6,873 nt of DNA from Candidatus Bathyarchaeota archaeon (GCA_030670015.1 DAOVCM010000044.1:1-6873), one strand, 5' to 3'. Positions 1-6,039 are shown, counted from the stretch's first letter. Numbers and translations are program-made. Notes: generated by a model not told the origin, from the sequence alone.

Positions 1-823
1 TAATAGCCTTCGAAGCCGGGGATTCTGGCGAATACTCTACTACAGGTTGGCCTGCCACTATAGACTCCGTTACAACTGGATCGAAGGGGACCAGACCGAC
101 CACCTTGATACCGCTCTCAGCGCAGAACACCTTGACTGCCCTCGTGTTCTCGTCGTTCAAGTCGTGTTTGTTAATGCAGACAATGGGCTCAATTTTAAAG
201 TGGTAGAGGAGATCAAGCGCCCGCTTGAGGTCGTGGATTCCTGAGAGGGTCGGCTCAACGACGACTAAGCCGTCATTTATATCGGCGAGGGAGGCGATGA
301 CCGGGCATCCGATACCTGGCGGCCCATCGACTAGTACAAAATCACGTTTACCTTCCTCGGCAAGTTTCCTTGCGTTTTGCCTCACGAGGGAAACGAGCTT
401 TCCTGAGTTCTCCATGCCTGGAGTCAGCCTCGCATGGCTCATAGGACCATACTTAGTCTTTGAGATGTAGGCGTGACCGCAGATCCGGTCGACAAAGGCG
501 ATGGCTTTAACAGGGCAGATGTGAACACAGACCTTGCAGCCCTCGCAGTGGATTGGGTCGACCTCGAAATCGTGAATTGCGTTGAAGCGGCATTTCTCCT
601 CACAGAGACCACACTGCGTGCATTTCTCCGGATCGATGACTGCGACTTTCAAGCCCTTGAACTCTATGGTTTCCTGAACCTCCGGCTTGAGGATTAGGTG
701 TAGATTGGAGGCGTCGACATCGCAGTCAGCGAAGACAGCGTTGCTCGATAGAGCAGCGAAGCAGGCTGCCACGGTTGTCTTCCCCGTCCCACCCTTGCCG
801 CTGAGGATTGTCATCTGCTTCAT
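1..823 (-). CDS. MinD-superfamily P-loop ATPase with inserted 2[4Fe-4S] ferredoxin domain (copy B, 3' end outside window)
   Basis: The frame is open from ATG 823 to the left edge, giving 274 residues; relatives are about 280-290, so only the extreme C-terminus is missing. Residues 9-17 (GKGGTGKTT) are the deviant Walker A motif of MinD/NifH-type ATPases, and DGPPG at 166-170 is the switch motif. Between them sit eight cysteines in two CxxCxxCxxxC sets (68/71/74/78 and 93/96/99/103), a ferredoxin-like insertion expected to bind two [4Fe-4S] clusters. Family knowledge: COG1149-type ATPases occur in pairs in anaerobes, next to NifX-like and Mrp genes. The ATG overlaps the upstream stop (ATGA, 820-823), and a strong GGGAGGAGA site ends 7 bases before it, which fixes the start and implies translational coupling. 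A second in-frame ATG at 814 is less well placed. Inferred role: ATP-dependent Fe-S or metal-cluster handling or electron transfer in the cytoplasm. NifH is excluded by the ferredoxin insertion and the lack of nitrogenase genes. The family call is firm; the function is not. Confidence 0.93.
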   Translation of the reverse strand, partial: MKQMTILSGKGGTGKTTVAACFAALSSNAVFADCDVDASNLHLILKPEVQETIEFKGLKVAVIDPEKCTQCGLCEEKCRFNAIHDFEVDPIHCEGCKVCVHICPVKAIAFVDRICGHAYISKTKYGPMSHARLTPGMENSGKLVSLVRQNARKLAEEGKRDFVLVDGPPGIGCPVIASLADINDGLVVVEPTLSGIHDLKRALDLLYHFKIEPIVCINKHDLNDENTRAVKVFCAESGIKVVGLVPFDPVVTESIVAGQPVVEYSPESPASKAI

Positions 824-1656
824 ATACCGGTCTCCTCCCTGATCTGATCTGCGAGGTCAATGAACCTCTGTTTCCACTCGGGCATTGCCTTGACGAACGG
901 GGTTCCTCTAGAGTATAATTCAGCGATCTTGCGGTCGAATGGGATCTCCATGAGAATAGGGATCTTTTGTTCCTCGCAGTACTCGTAAACACCTCGATCT
1001 CCGGTGCCGCTGAAGTTTACGACCACCCCTAAGGGTATATCAAGCTTTCTTACTACCTCCACAGCGACCTGAAGGTCGTGGAGGCCGAAAGGCGTCGGCT
1101 CCGTCACCAAGAGGCAAAAGTCGCTGCCATGGACTGTCTCTACGACGGGGCAGGCTGATCCTGGAGGGGCGTCGAGGATAATTGTTCCTTCATGCTTCAT
1201 ACGATCCTTGACGGCTGAGATGACTGGGACAGCCAATGCCTCGCCTACAATTAGCTCTCCGTAGACGAGGTCGATGGCGCCTGAGGAGCCTACGATGACT
1301 TCACCTATCTTCCTCGGCTCCTCTACTATGGCGGCTCTCGGGCAGACGATGCTGCAGCCGCCGCAGCTGTGGCAGAGCTGTGGGAAGACCATGGCGGTCT
1401 CGCCAGCGATAAAGAGGGCGTTGTACTGACAGAAGCGTGCGCATTCGCCGCAGTAGTCGCATCTGTCCTCCAGTATTCGGGGGACGAGCAGTTCCACAGG
1501 TGATGTTTCCCGTATCATAGGTTTCAGTAGTATGTGGACGTTAGGCTCCTCCACGTCGCAGTCGAGAATCTGAACTTTTCCTAAGGATAACCCGAGGTTC
1601 ACGGCAACGGAGGTCTTACCCGTGCCGCCCTTGCCACTAGCGACCGCGATCTTCAA
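820..1656 (-). CDS. MinD-superfamily P-loop ATPase with inserted 2[4Fe-4S] ferredoxin domain (copy A)
   Basis: This is a complete 278-residue paralogue of the gene that follows it. Walker A GKGGTGKTS is at 8-16 and DAPPG at 162-166. The inserted ferredoxin domain has cysteines 66/69/72/76 and 95/98/101/105; the two sets are 19 residues apart, against 15 in the neighbour. The EPTPFGLHDL segment at 186-195 is the usual post-insertion motif of the family. The start is TTG at 1656: a stop (TGA) lies seven codons upstream in frame and no other start codon intervenes, and the P-loop begins at the expected distance. A weak AGGG site precedes the TTG by 6 bases. The stop overlaps the next ATG by four bases. 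The two paralogues probably work together, perhaps as a heterodimer, because the homologous pair in the bacterial ORP operons also stays together; that is inference. Annotation as a cell-division MinD would mislead, because the ferredoxin insertion marks a different family. Confidence 0.93.
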   Translation of the reverse strand: MKIAVASGKGGTGKTSVAVNLGLSLGKVQILDCDVEEPNVHILLKPMIRETSPVELLVPRILEDRCDYCGECARFCQYNALFIAGETAMVFPQLCHSCGGCSIVCPRAAIVEEPRKIGEVIVGSSGAIDLVYGELIVGEALAVPVISAVKDRMKHEGTIILDAPPGSACPVVETVHGSDFCLLVTEPTPFGLHDLQVAVEVVRKLDIPLGVVVNFSGTGDRGVYEYCEEQKIPILMEIPFDRKIAELYSRGTPFVKAMPEWKQRFIDLADQIREETGI

Positions 1657-1681
1657 ATCTAACCCTGCATATTTTCATTGG

Positions 1682-1897
1682 TCACAGGCGTGCGCGCGCG
1701 GTGTGGGGTCCCAGTCTCATTATGCGCTGCGAAGGGAGACCTACTCCACCGGAGTGCTCACCGTCGTTAGGAACCACACCTTTTTTGACGATCTCGCCAT
1801 CCTTGATCTCGAACCATGCGAAGAAGGGGGCTCTCCCAAAGTGTGCTGAGAGTTTTCCGCCTTTCTCGTCCACTACAGGAATGACTATTTTGACCAT
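1682..1897 (-). CDS. NifX-like (dinitrogenase Fe-Mo cofactor-binding fold) protein, truncated to its N-terminal half
   Basis: The ATG at 1897 opens a 71-residue frame that starts like a normal NifX/ORP-family protein: first beta strand KIVIPV, then the signature HFGRAPFF at 19-26, the exposed acidic strand, and a GGVG turn leading into the IMRLGP helix/strand at 59-64. Relatives continue for roughly 50 more residues, including a GxxGPxA motif. Here the protein ends abruptly in HTARARL and a TGA stop. Only 25 bases separate that stop from the next gene, and no other frame there encodes the missing half, so a simple frameshift cannot restore it; a deletion is the likelier cause. No clear ribosome binding site precedes the ATG, but a TATA-like box lies about 36 bases upstream. 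It could be a decaying pseudogene, a functional mini-domain, or an assembly error. The family call is fairly sure; whether it is functional is open. Confidence 0.72.
   Translation of the reverse strand: MVKIVIPVVDEKGGKLSAHFGRAPFFAWFEIKDGEIVKKGVVPNDGEHSGGVGLPSQRIMRLGPHTARARL
1688..1700. other. Alternating purine-pyrimidine (GC-rich) tract at the truncation point
   Basis: Thirteen bases alternate strictly between G and C/T on the plus strand. They encode the aberrant C-terminal ARAR residues of the truncated NifX-like gene. Such tracts can form Z-DNA and promote deletions, so the tract is noted as a possible scar. That link is inference. Confidence 0.4.
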
Positions 1898-1932
1898 TTT
1901 TCTACATCGACTACCCTATAAGAAAACTTTAA

Positions 1933-1940
1933 TGTATAAA
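1933..1940 (-). promoter_or_regulatory. TATA-like box, possible internal promoter for the truncated NifX-like gene and the two ferredoxin ATPases
   Basis: On the minus strand the 54-base gap between the two NifX-like genes contains TTTATACA in a locally AT-rich stretch. It ends about 36 bases before ATG 1897. Archaeal transcription normally starts about 25 bases downstream of such a box, which would leave a leader of roughly 10-15 bases, in keeping with the lack of a ribosome binding site there. It may allow the ferredoxin ATPases to be made independently of mrp. Based on base composition and spacing only. Confidence 0.4.
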
Positions 1941-1951
1941 TCCGCTCATAC

Positions 1952-2353
1952 TCATCCTCGTCTACCTCTGCCTCGGCCTGCTCCCCGTCCTCCCGTGCCG
2001 TAGTGTCCTCCGACGCTAGGCCCTCTAGTTACCTGGAACTCTCCTTGTTTGAATCGTTCTACAGCTTCTCTAACCGTTCCTGAGATGCCTGTCACGATCC
2101 GCGTTGAAGATGCCGAAAGGGCGTTGTAGGCGTTGGGGCCCACGTTGCCGGTCAGGACGGCTCCCACATTCTTTGATGCGACTAACTGGGCTGCTACGAT
2201 TCCCGCGCCGTGGGCTGAACCCCCAGCGGTGTTGGGAACGGCCTCGAAGGCCATCGTCTCCGTCTCGACGATTACGAAGTAGGGGCAACGCCCAAACCTT
2301 GGGTCTATAGAAGCGTTTAAACTCGCTCCTGATGCTGATACTGCAACTTTCAT
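1952..2353 (-). CDS. NifX/ORP-family metal-cluster-binding protein with Arg/Gly-rich tail
   Basis: A 133-residue protein of the dinitrogenase iron-molybdenum cofactor-binding fold (COG1433-like). It has the N-terminal strand and SASGASL start, the signature DPRFGRCPYF at 17-26, a GSAHGAG turn at 45-51, and the core TGNVGPNA motif at 68-75, which is diagnostic of this subgroup. Family knowledge: members include NifX, NafY, the C-terminal part of NifB, and the Desulfovibrio orange protein, which holds a Mo-Cu-S cluster. From residue 110 the tail becomes glycine- and arginine-rich (GGRGAGRGRGRRG); relatives often have Gly-rich or Met-rich tails, and the number of arginines here is notable. The ATG overlaps the mrp stop (ATGA, 2350-2353) and has a GAGAGGA site 7 bases upstream, so the start is secure. 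It probably receives or carries a metal cluster handled by the neighbouring ATPases. No nitrogenase genes are in the window, so a nitrogenase role is not supported. Confidence 0.9.
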   Translation of the reverse strand: MKVAVSASGASLNASIDPRFGRCPYFVIVETETMAFEAVPNTAGGSAHGAGIVAAQLVASKNVGAVLTGNVGPNAYNALSASSTRIVTGISGTVREAVERFKQGEFQVTRGPSVGGHYGTGGRGAGRGRGRRG

Positions 2354-3189
2354 TTCTTTTTCCTCTCTGTGAATCCTTCGATTTTCTTGACTATGGCGTC
2401 GAACGCCTTGGCTGCAGGTGAGTCTGGTTGAGTAGCGATGAAGGGGGTACCCGCGTCCATAGTCTTCGAGATACTGGGGTCTAAGGGGATGTTACCCAGG
2501 AGGGAGACATTCATCTCCGTGGCAATCCGCTCTCCGCCCCCAACACCGAAGACGTCGATTCGCTCGCCGCAGTGTGGGCAGACTATGCCGCTCATGTTCT
2601 CAACTATACCGATGATGGGAACCTCCATCTTACGGGCGAACGTGACGGCTTTCTTCACGACATCCTCGGAGACCTCGCTGGGAATTGTCACAATTATGAC
2701 ACCATCCATCTCCGGAAGTAGCTGCAACACGCTCAGCGCCTCATCTCCTGTCCCTGGTGGCAGGTCTATGAGGAGGTAATCCAAGTTGCCCCAGACAATC
2801 TCCGCGAGGAACTGACGAATAGCTCTCATCTTCAGTGGCCCCCTCCAGATGACCGGTGAATCGTCAGATGGAAGGAGGAACCCCATCGAGACAACCTTGA
2901 TGTTTAGAGGACCAAGAGCGGGAAAGATACCAGGTGGACCAGACTGGAGGCGACTGCCCTTCATCCCCAGCATCTTGGGGACGCATGGACCATGTATGTC
3001 GGCGTCGAGTACGCCTACCCTCCCGTTCCGGCCTCTCATTGCCAAGGCTAATGCCAAGTTAACGGTTATGAGGCTCTTTCCGACGCCCCCCTTCCCGCTT
3101 ATGACAGCTATCTTGTGCCGCACTTTGCCCATTCTCATTTTCAGAAGAGCCATCTCCCTTTGTCTTTGGGAAGAAGGATCTTCTGGCAC
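2350..3189 (-). CDS. mrp: Mrp/NBP35-family P-loop ATPase, Fe-S cluster carrier
   Basis: A 279-residue Mrp/ApbC/NBP35-type ATPase. Walker A GKGGVGKS is at 32-39, DADIHGP at 62-68, the switch motif IDLPPGTGD at 141-149, and a CPHC pair at 204-207. In this family the CxxC cysteines bind a [4Fe-4S] cluster bridged across the homodimer, for delivery to target proteins in the cytoplasm. The N-terminal DUF59 (MIP18-like) domain of many bacterial Mrp proteins is absent, as is usual in archaea. The longest frame opens at GTG 3189. A stop lies ten codons upstream with no other usual start codon between, but the GTG lacks a well-spaced ribosome binding site; AGGTGAG lies about 30 bases upstream. ATGs at codons 13, 18 and 20 are alternatives, all ahead of the P-loop, so function is not affected. 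It is first in the operon and its stop overlaps the NifX-like start, which suggests that protein is a client or partner. Confidence 0.92.
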   Translation of the reverse strand: MPEDPSSQRQREMALLKMRMGKVRHKIAVISGKGGVGKSLITVNLALALAMRGRNGRVGVLDADIHGPCVPKMLGMKGSRLQSGPPGIFPALGPLNIKVVSMGFLLPSDDSPVIWRGPLKMRAIRQFLAEIVWGNLDYLLIDLPPGTGDEALSVLQLLPEMDGVIIVTIPSEVSEDVVKKAVTFARKMEVPIIGIVENMSGIVCPHCGERIDVFGVGGGERIATEMNVSLLGNIPLDPSISKTMDAGTPFIATQPDSPAAKAFDAIVKKIEGFTERKKK

Positions 3190-3241
3190 GGCCTCTGCTT
3201 CTGAGTTTTTACTCGTTTATCTCACCTAACCAACTTATTAG

Positions 3242-3277
3242 TCTAGGTTAAATCCGTTTATGATGCGCATCCCTAGA
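3242..3277. repeat. Inverted repeat with a central-right perfect palindrome, candidate operator
   Basis: TCTAGG at 3242-3247 is repeated in reverse as CCTAGA at 3272-3277. Directly beside the right arm lies a perfect 10-base palindrome, GATGCGCATC, at 3262-3271. The elements sit between and over the weak TATA-like boxes for mrp, where a dimeric repressor would block transcription. A palindrome this short can occur by chance, so its regulatory role is inferred from position. Confidence 0.35.
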
Positions 3278-3324
3278 TAAAACCATTTCGTACCCTCAAG
3301 TTAATCAGTCGCGAGTCCAAATCG

Positions 3325-3332
3325 TTTTAAAA
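3325..3332 (+). promoter_or_regulatory. TATA-like box for the Nudix gene, suggesting leaderless transcription
   Basis: TTTTAAAA is centred about 29 bases before ATG 3358, the archaeal box-to-start-site distance, and no ribosome binding site lies between them. Transcription would therefore begin at or within a few bases of the ATG. This spacing also favours ATG 3358 over the internal ATG at 3433. Confidence 0.55.
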
Positions 3333-3357
3333 AGAAGCCTCTCTCGACCTGCGCTTT

Positions 3358-3999
3358 ATGGAAGTCAACGAATCTGAGAAGAGATGTTACGGGTATTGTT
3401 CTCAGGAGGTCACATTATTAAGTTTCTTAGAGATGTGTCATTATGGGGAAGTTGTCACGACGCTGACAGATTTAATCCAATATTTTCGGGAGAAACCTAG
3501 AATCGTTGATTCCACGGCTGGAGCAGCTGTAGCGATGTTATTAAAGGATGATGATGGCGACCTTCAGGTTCTGCTGGTCAAGAGGGCTACACGCCTAACG
3601 GACCCTTGGTCGGGTAACATGGCATTTCCAGGCGGTAGACGAAGCAAAAAGGACGCTGATCTAAGGGAGACCGCGATGAGGGAGACACTGGAAGAGACCA
3701 GCATAGACCTCAACGAGTGCCAATTTCTCGGCACGCTGAATTCTCTGAACTCGAATGTAGTCCAAGAAATGTGCGTCCTTCCCTTCGTTTTCTCCTGTGA
3801 CAAGACCCCAAAGATCACTCTGAACGAGGAGCTTTGCGCCTATTACTGGATGTCCCTCGACGAATTGAGAAAATCCAAGGGCTGGAGCCTGATGGACCGG
3901 GGTGAAGTTCCATCATACCTCGTAGAGGGTGAAGTCATCTGGGGTCTCACCTACCGAATGCTTGAGCAGTTTTTCAGCCTGATCTCATGTATTTCGTAA
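3358..3999 (+). CDS. Nudix hydrolase, CoA-pyrophosphatase-like
   Basis: A 213-residue Nudix protein and the only plus-strand gene. After an unconserved N-terminus of about 50 residues come the core strand (AAVAMLL, 56-62), VLLVKRA at 71-77, and DPWSGNMAFPGGR at 82-94, which leads into the Nudix helix with RETLEE at 108-113. These acidic residues coordinate the metals used to split a diphosphate bond. The DPWSG-FPGG pattern and the late IWGLTYRML at 194-202 resemble the CoA-diphosphatase branch (NudL/NUDT7-like), so CoA or a related nucleotide diphosphate is a reasonable but unproven substrate. Compared with the canonical box, the first Glu is not at its usual place (Asp 99 lies nearby, as in CoA-type boxes) and the Gly after EE is replaced by Ser 115. 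The start is ATG 3358, supported by the TATA spacing; Met 26 is the alternative. Its 3' end faces sucD with only 16 bases between, and no T-run terminator is visible. Confidence 0.88.
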   Translation: MEVNESEKRCYGYCSQEVTLLSFLEMCHYGEVVTTLTDLIQYFREKPRIVDSTAGAAVAMLLKDDDGDLQVLLVKRATRLTDPWSGNMAFPGGRRSKKDADLRETAMRETLEETSIDLNECQFLGTLNSLNSNVVQEMCVLPFVFSCDKTPKITLNEELCAYYWMSLDELRKSKGWSLMDRGEVPSYLVEGEVIWGLTYRMLEQFFSLISCIS

Positions 4000-4015
4000 T
4001 AGACATATCTTACCG

Positions 4016-4885
4016 CTATGTCATCCTCATCAATATCCTCGCTACATCACCCGGCCTCTCGCCGACTACTACTCCTGCCTTCTCCAAAGCCTCTATCTTG
4101 CTCTGCGCGGTCCCGGCTGATCCTTGGATGATAGCTCCGGCGTGGCCCATCCTCTTCCCGGGGACAGCTGCTCTTCCAGCGATATAAGCGGCAACAGGCT
4201 TAGTGAGGCCGCCTTGGCCAATGAACTCAGCGGCTCTCTCCTCTGCGTCTCCGCCGATCTCGCCGATGAGGGCTATGATCTCAGTCTCATTGTTCTCCTC
4301 AAACCACTGTAGTACATCGATGAAGTCGAGGCCTACGATCGGGTCCCCGCCTATACCTATGCATGTCGACTGGCCCAAGCCAACACGTGTGATCTGTGCG
4401 GCGATCTCGTAGAACAGGGTGCCACTTCTTGAGACAATGCCTACTGAACCCTCACGGAAGACCTGGGCGGGCATGATACCGAGCTTACTCATGCCAGGCT
4501 TGATGAGTCCAGGGGTATTCGGCCCGACGATCGTTGTGTCCCCCAGTCCGGCCCTTGCCAATATGTCGATGGAGTCTCTCACGGGGATACCCTCCGTGAT
4601 GACAGCTACAGGGTCGAGCCTTGCCTCAATCGCCTCCAAGGATGCGTCGAGGGCGTATGGGGCAGGCACAAAAATTATGGAGGCGTCCAGAGCATGCTTC
4701 TCCTGAGCCTCAGCTATTGTGTCATAGACAGGGATCCCGTCTACCTCCTGCTCGCCCCTGCCGGGGGTAACGCCGGCCACGATCTTTGTACCGTATTCTA
4801 GCATGAGCTTGGTGTGGAACCGTCCCTGGATGCCGGTTATACCCTGAACTAATACCTGGGTGTCCTCGTTGATGAACTTCACCAT
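4016..4885 (-). CDS. sucD: Succinyl-CoA synthetase (ligase) subunit alpha
   Basis: Together with the beta subunit it interconverts succinyl-CoA plus NDP and phosphate with succinate, CoA and NTP, in the TCA cycle or its reductive version. The CoA-binding Rossmann domain opens with VLVQGITGIQGRFHT (11-25). The ligase domain carries STCIGIGGDP (173-182), the Glu of GEIGG (208-212), and the phosphorylated active-site histidine in RMGHAGAI (His 248; His 246 in E. coli). The E. coli GPNCPG motif reads GPNTPG here, a Cys-to-Thr change at residue 124. The longest frame starts at TTG 4891, but the strong GGGGGGAG site ends at 4892, directly against that TTG and 6 bases before ATG 4885. The ATG is therefore chosen, giving 289 residues, the same as E. 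coli SucD. The ATG lies 2 bases past the sucC stop, so the pair is translationally coupled and yields the subunits together. An ADP-forming acyl-CoA synthetase is less likely, because the subunits are separate and of SucC/SucD size. Confidence 0.95.
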   Translation of the reverse strand: MVKFINEDTQVLVQGITGIQGRFHTKLMLEYGTKIVAGVTPGRGEQEVDGIPVYDTIAEAQEKHALDASIIFVPAPYALDASLEAIEARLDPVAVITEGIPVRDSIDILARAGLGDTTIVGPNTPGLIKPGMSKLGIMPAQVFREGSVGIVSRSGTLFYEIAAQITRVGLGQSTCIGIGGDPIVGLDFIDVLQWFEENNETEIIALIGEIGGDAEERAAEFIGQGGLTKPVAAYIAGRAAVPGKRMGHAGAIIQGSAGTAQSKIEALEKAGVVVGERPGDVARILMRMT

Positions 4886-4887
4886 CG

Positions 4888-6030
4888 TCAACTCCCCCCT
4901 ACGAGGGCCACAACCCTCTCAGCGGCGTCCTCCATCGTGTCAAGGGTGTCTATTCCCGCCTCTTCCAGCAGCTTTTTCCCCTCCTCTTCATTGGTCCCCA
5001 TCATCCTCACCACTATGGGTTTTTCGAGGGGAGCCCGCCTCCTTGCTTCTATTATGCCCCTAGCGGTATCGTCGCAACGTGTGATGCCCCCCAAGACGTT
5101 GACGAAGAGAGCACTTACCCTTGGATCTGAAAGGACGAATGAGACGCCAGACTCGATCCTCTTGGGGGAAGCTCCCCCACCCAAGTCGAGGAAGTTAGCA
5201 GGCTTCCCACCGTGGAGAGTAACCGTATCTATGGTAGCCATGGTAAGACCAGCGCCGTTCCCGATGACCCCGATGTTCCCATCAAGCTCGACGTACGTCA
5301 GGCCAAGTTCACCAGCTTCCTGCTCCCTCTCAGATAGCTCAAGCGACTCGCTCCACTGGAACGTCTCCGCCAGATCTCGGTGCCTAAAGAGAGCATTGTT
5401 ATCTATATTCAGACGAGCATCAGCAGCCATGAAGCCGTCGGCAATCTCAGCTAGGGGATTAATCTCAGTGAGTTCGGCGTCCATTTCGACAGCCACCTTG
5501 TAGAGCTTTCCAACGATATCAGCCAACGCTGACATTTTACGGCCCGAGTATCCTAGCTGCTTAGCGATCCAAAGTGCGTGGTAAGACCGAAGACCATGCA
5601 GCGGGTCAACCACGTGTCTGACGATCTTCTCCGGAGTCTTAACTGCGACCTCCTCGATATCAACGCCCCCCTCTGAGGACGCGAGTACAACGTAGGACTT
5701 GTTCCGTCTATCCACGACAACGCCCAGGTAGAGCTCGTCTTCTATGTCGAGCTTCTCCTCAATGAGCACCTTCCTGATTTCTAGGTCCTTCATCTTGCTG
5801 CCAAGTAGGCTGCTCGCTGCCTCCGCAGCCTCACTAGGAGTGTTAGCGAAGAGGATACCCCCCGCCTTCCCCCTGCCACCGACAGGGAGCTGTGCCTTGA
5901 TAGCAGCGGAGCCCCCAAGCTTGTTTGCGGAGTCTTCCGCCTCCTTCGATGATTCCACTATGTAGCTTCTGGGAGTCGGGATTCCGAATTTCCCGAAAAT
6001 CTGCTTGGCCTGATATTCAAGAAGCTTCAA
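4888..6030 (-). CDS. sucC: Succinyl-CoA synthetase (ligase) subunit beta
   Basis: This is the nucleotide- and succinate-binding partner of SucD. The N-terminal ATP-grasp domain has KAQ at 45-47, the glycine loop GGRGKAGG at 51-58, and the metal-binding ELTEINPL (186-193) and DARLN (204-208) motifs. The C-terminal domain carries IGNGAGL (256-262), LDLGGGA (281-287), FVNVLGGITRCD (309-320) and the RMMGTN loop (342-347). The longest frame begins at GTG 6045, but the first five residues (MRRES) match nothing in the family, while TTG 6030 starts MKLLEYQAKQIF, exactly where SucC proteins begin. A GGTGAGG site at 6040-6046 lies 9 bases before that TTG and would overlap the GTG, so TTG 6030 is preferred, giving 380 residues (E. 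coli 388). ADP versus GDP preference cannot be read reliably from the sequence. Transcription probably starts near 6050 from the TATA-like box at 6073-6081 and continues into sucD. Confidence 0.95.
   Translation of the reverse strand: MKLLEYQAKQIFGKFGIPTPRSYIVESSKEAEDSANKLGGSAAIKAQLPVGGRGKAGGILFANTPSEAAEAASSLLGSKMKDLEIRKVLIEEKLDIEDELYLGVVVDRRNKSYVVLASSEGGVDIEEVAVKTPEKIVRHVVDPLHGLRSYHALWIAKQLGYSGRKMSALADIVGKLYKVAVEMDAELTEINPLAEIADGFMAADARLNIDNNALFRHRDLAETFQWSESLELSEREQEAGELGLTYVELDGNIGVIGNGAGLTMATIDTVTLHGGKPANFLDLGGGASPKRIESGVSFVLSDPRVSALFVNVLGGITRCDDTARGIIEARRRAPLEKPIVVRMMGTNEEEGKKLLEEAGIDTLDTMEDAAERVVALVGGS
4892..4899 (-). promoter_or_regulatory. Ribosome binding site deciding the sucD start
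   Basis: GGGGGGAG on the minus strand, inside the end of sucC, leaves 6 bases to ATG 4885 but none to TTG 4891. It therefore supports the shorter, 289-residue SucD. Confidence 0.65.
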
Positions 6031-6039
6031 CGATTCTCG

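Larger units (their letters stand above)
3190..3357. promoter_or_regulatory. Divergent promoter region between mrp and the Nudix gene
   Basis: This 168-base AT-rich stretch has no supportable gene. For the minus-strand mrp operon there are two weak TATA-like candidates, GTTTTATC at 3276-3283 and TTTAACCT at 3245-3252; the second would start transcription near 3225 and give a leader of about 35 bases. The two share a loose GGnTTTAnCTAG-like pattern. Between them lies the palindrome described separately. The plus-strand box for the Nudix gene is at 3325-3332. Confidence 0.5.

Noticed and set aside
47..697. Three short plus-strand frames over the left-edge ATPase
   Set aside because: They are antisense to an open minus-strand frame with Walker A, DxPPG and eight ferredoxin cysteines.
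726..992. Minus-strand frame across the junction of the two ferredoxin ATPases
   Set aside because: It overlaps both real genes in another frame; its translation is Arg/Ser-rich with no motif.
1..1656. Nitrogenase iron protein (NifH) or cell-division MinD
   Set aside because: Both proteins carry an inserted 2[4Fe-4S] ferredoxin domain that NifH and MinD lack, and no nifD/nifK or minC/minE-like genes are nearby.
1657..1700. Frameshift restoring the second half of the truncated NifX-like protein
   Set aside because: The other two frames also stop within this 44-base stretch or run into the start of the next gene, and none encodes the missing GNxGPxA half.
3415..3433. TATA-like TTATTAAG driving an internal Nudix start at ATG 3433
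   Set aside because: The box is only about 14 bases from that ATG, too close for archaeal transcription; the box at 3325-3332 fits ATG 3358 better.
4000..4015. Bidirectional terminator between the Nudix gene and sucD
   Set aside because: The 16-base gap has no hairpin and no T-run on either strand.
4937..5503. Long plus-strand open frame of 188 codons
   Set aside because: It lies wholly antisense to sucC, whose motifs are intact, and its Ser/Pro-rich translation resembles no protein family; it is a shadow of GC-rich codons.
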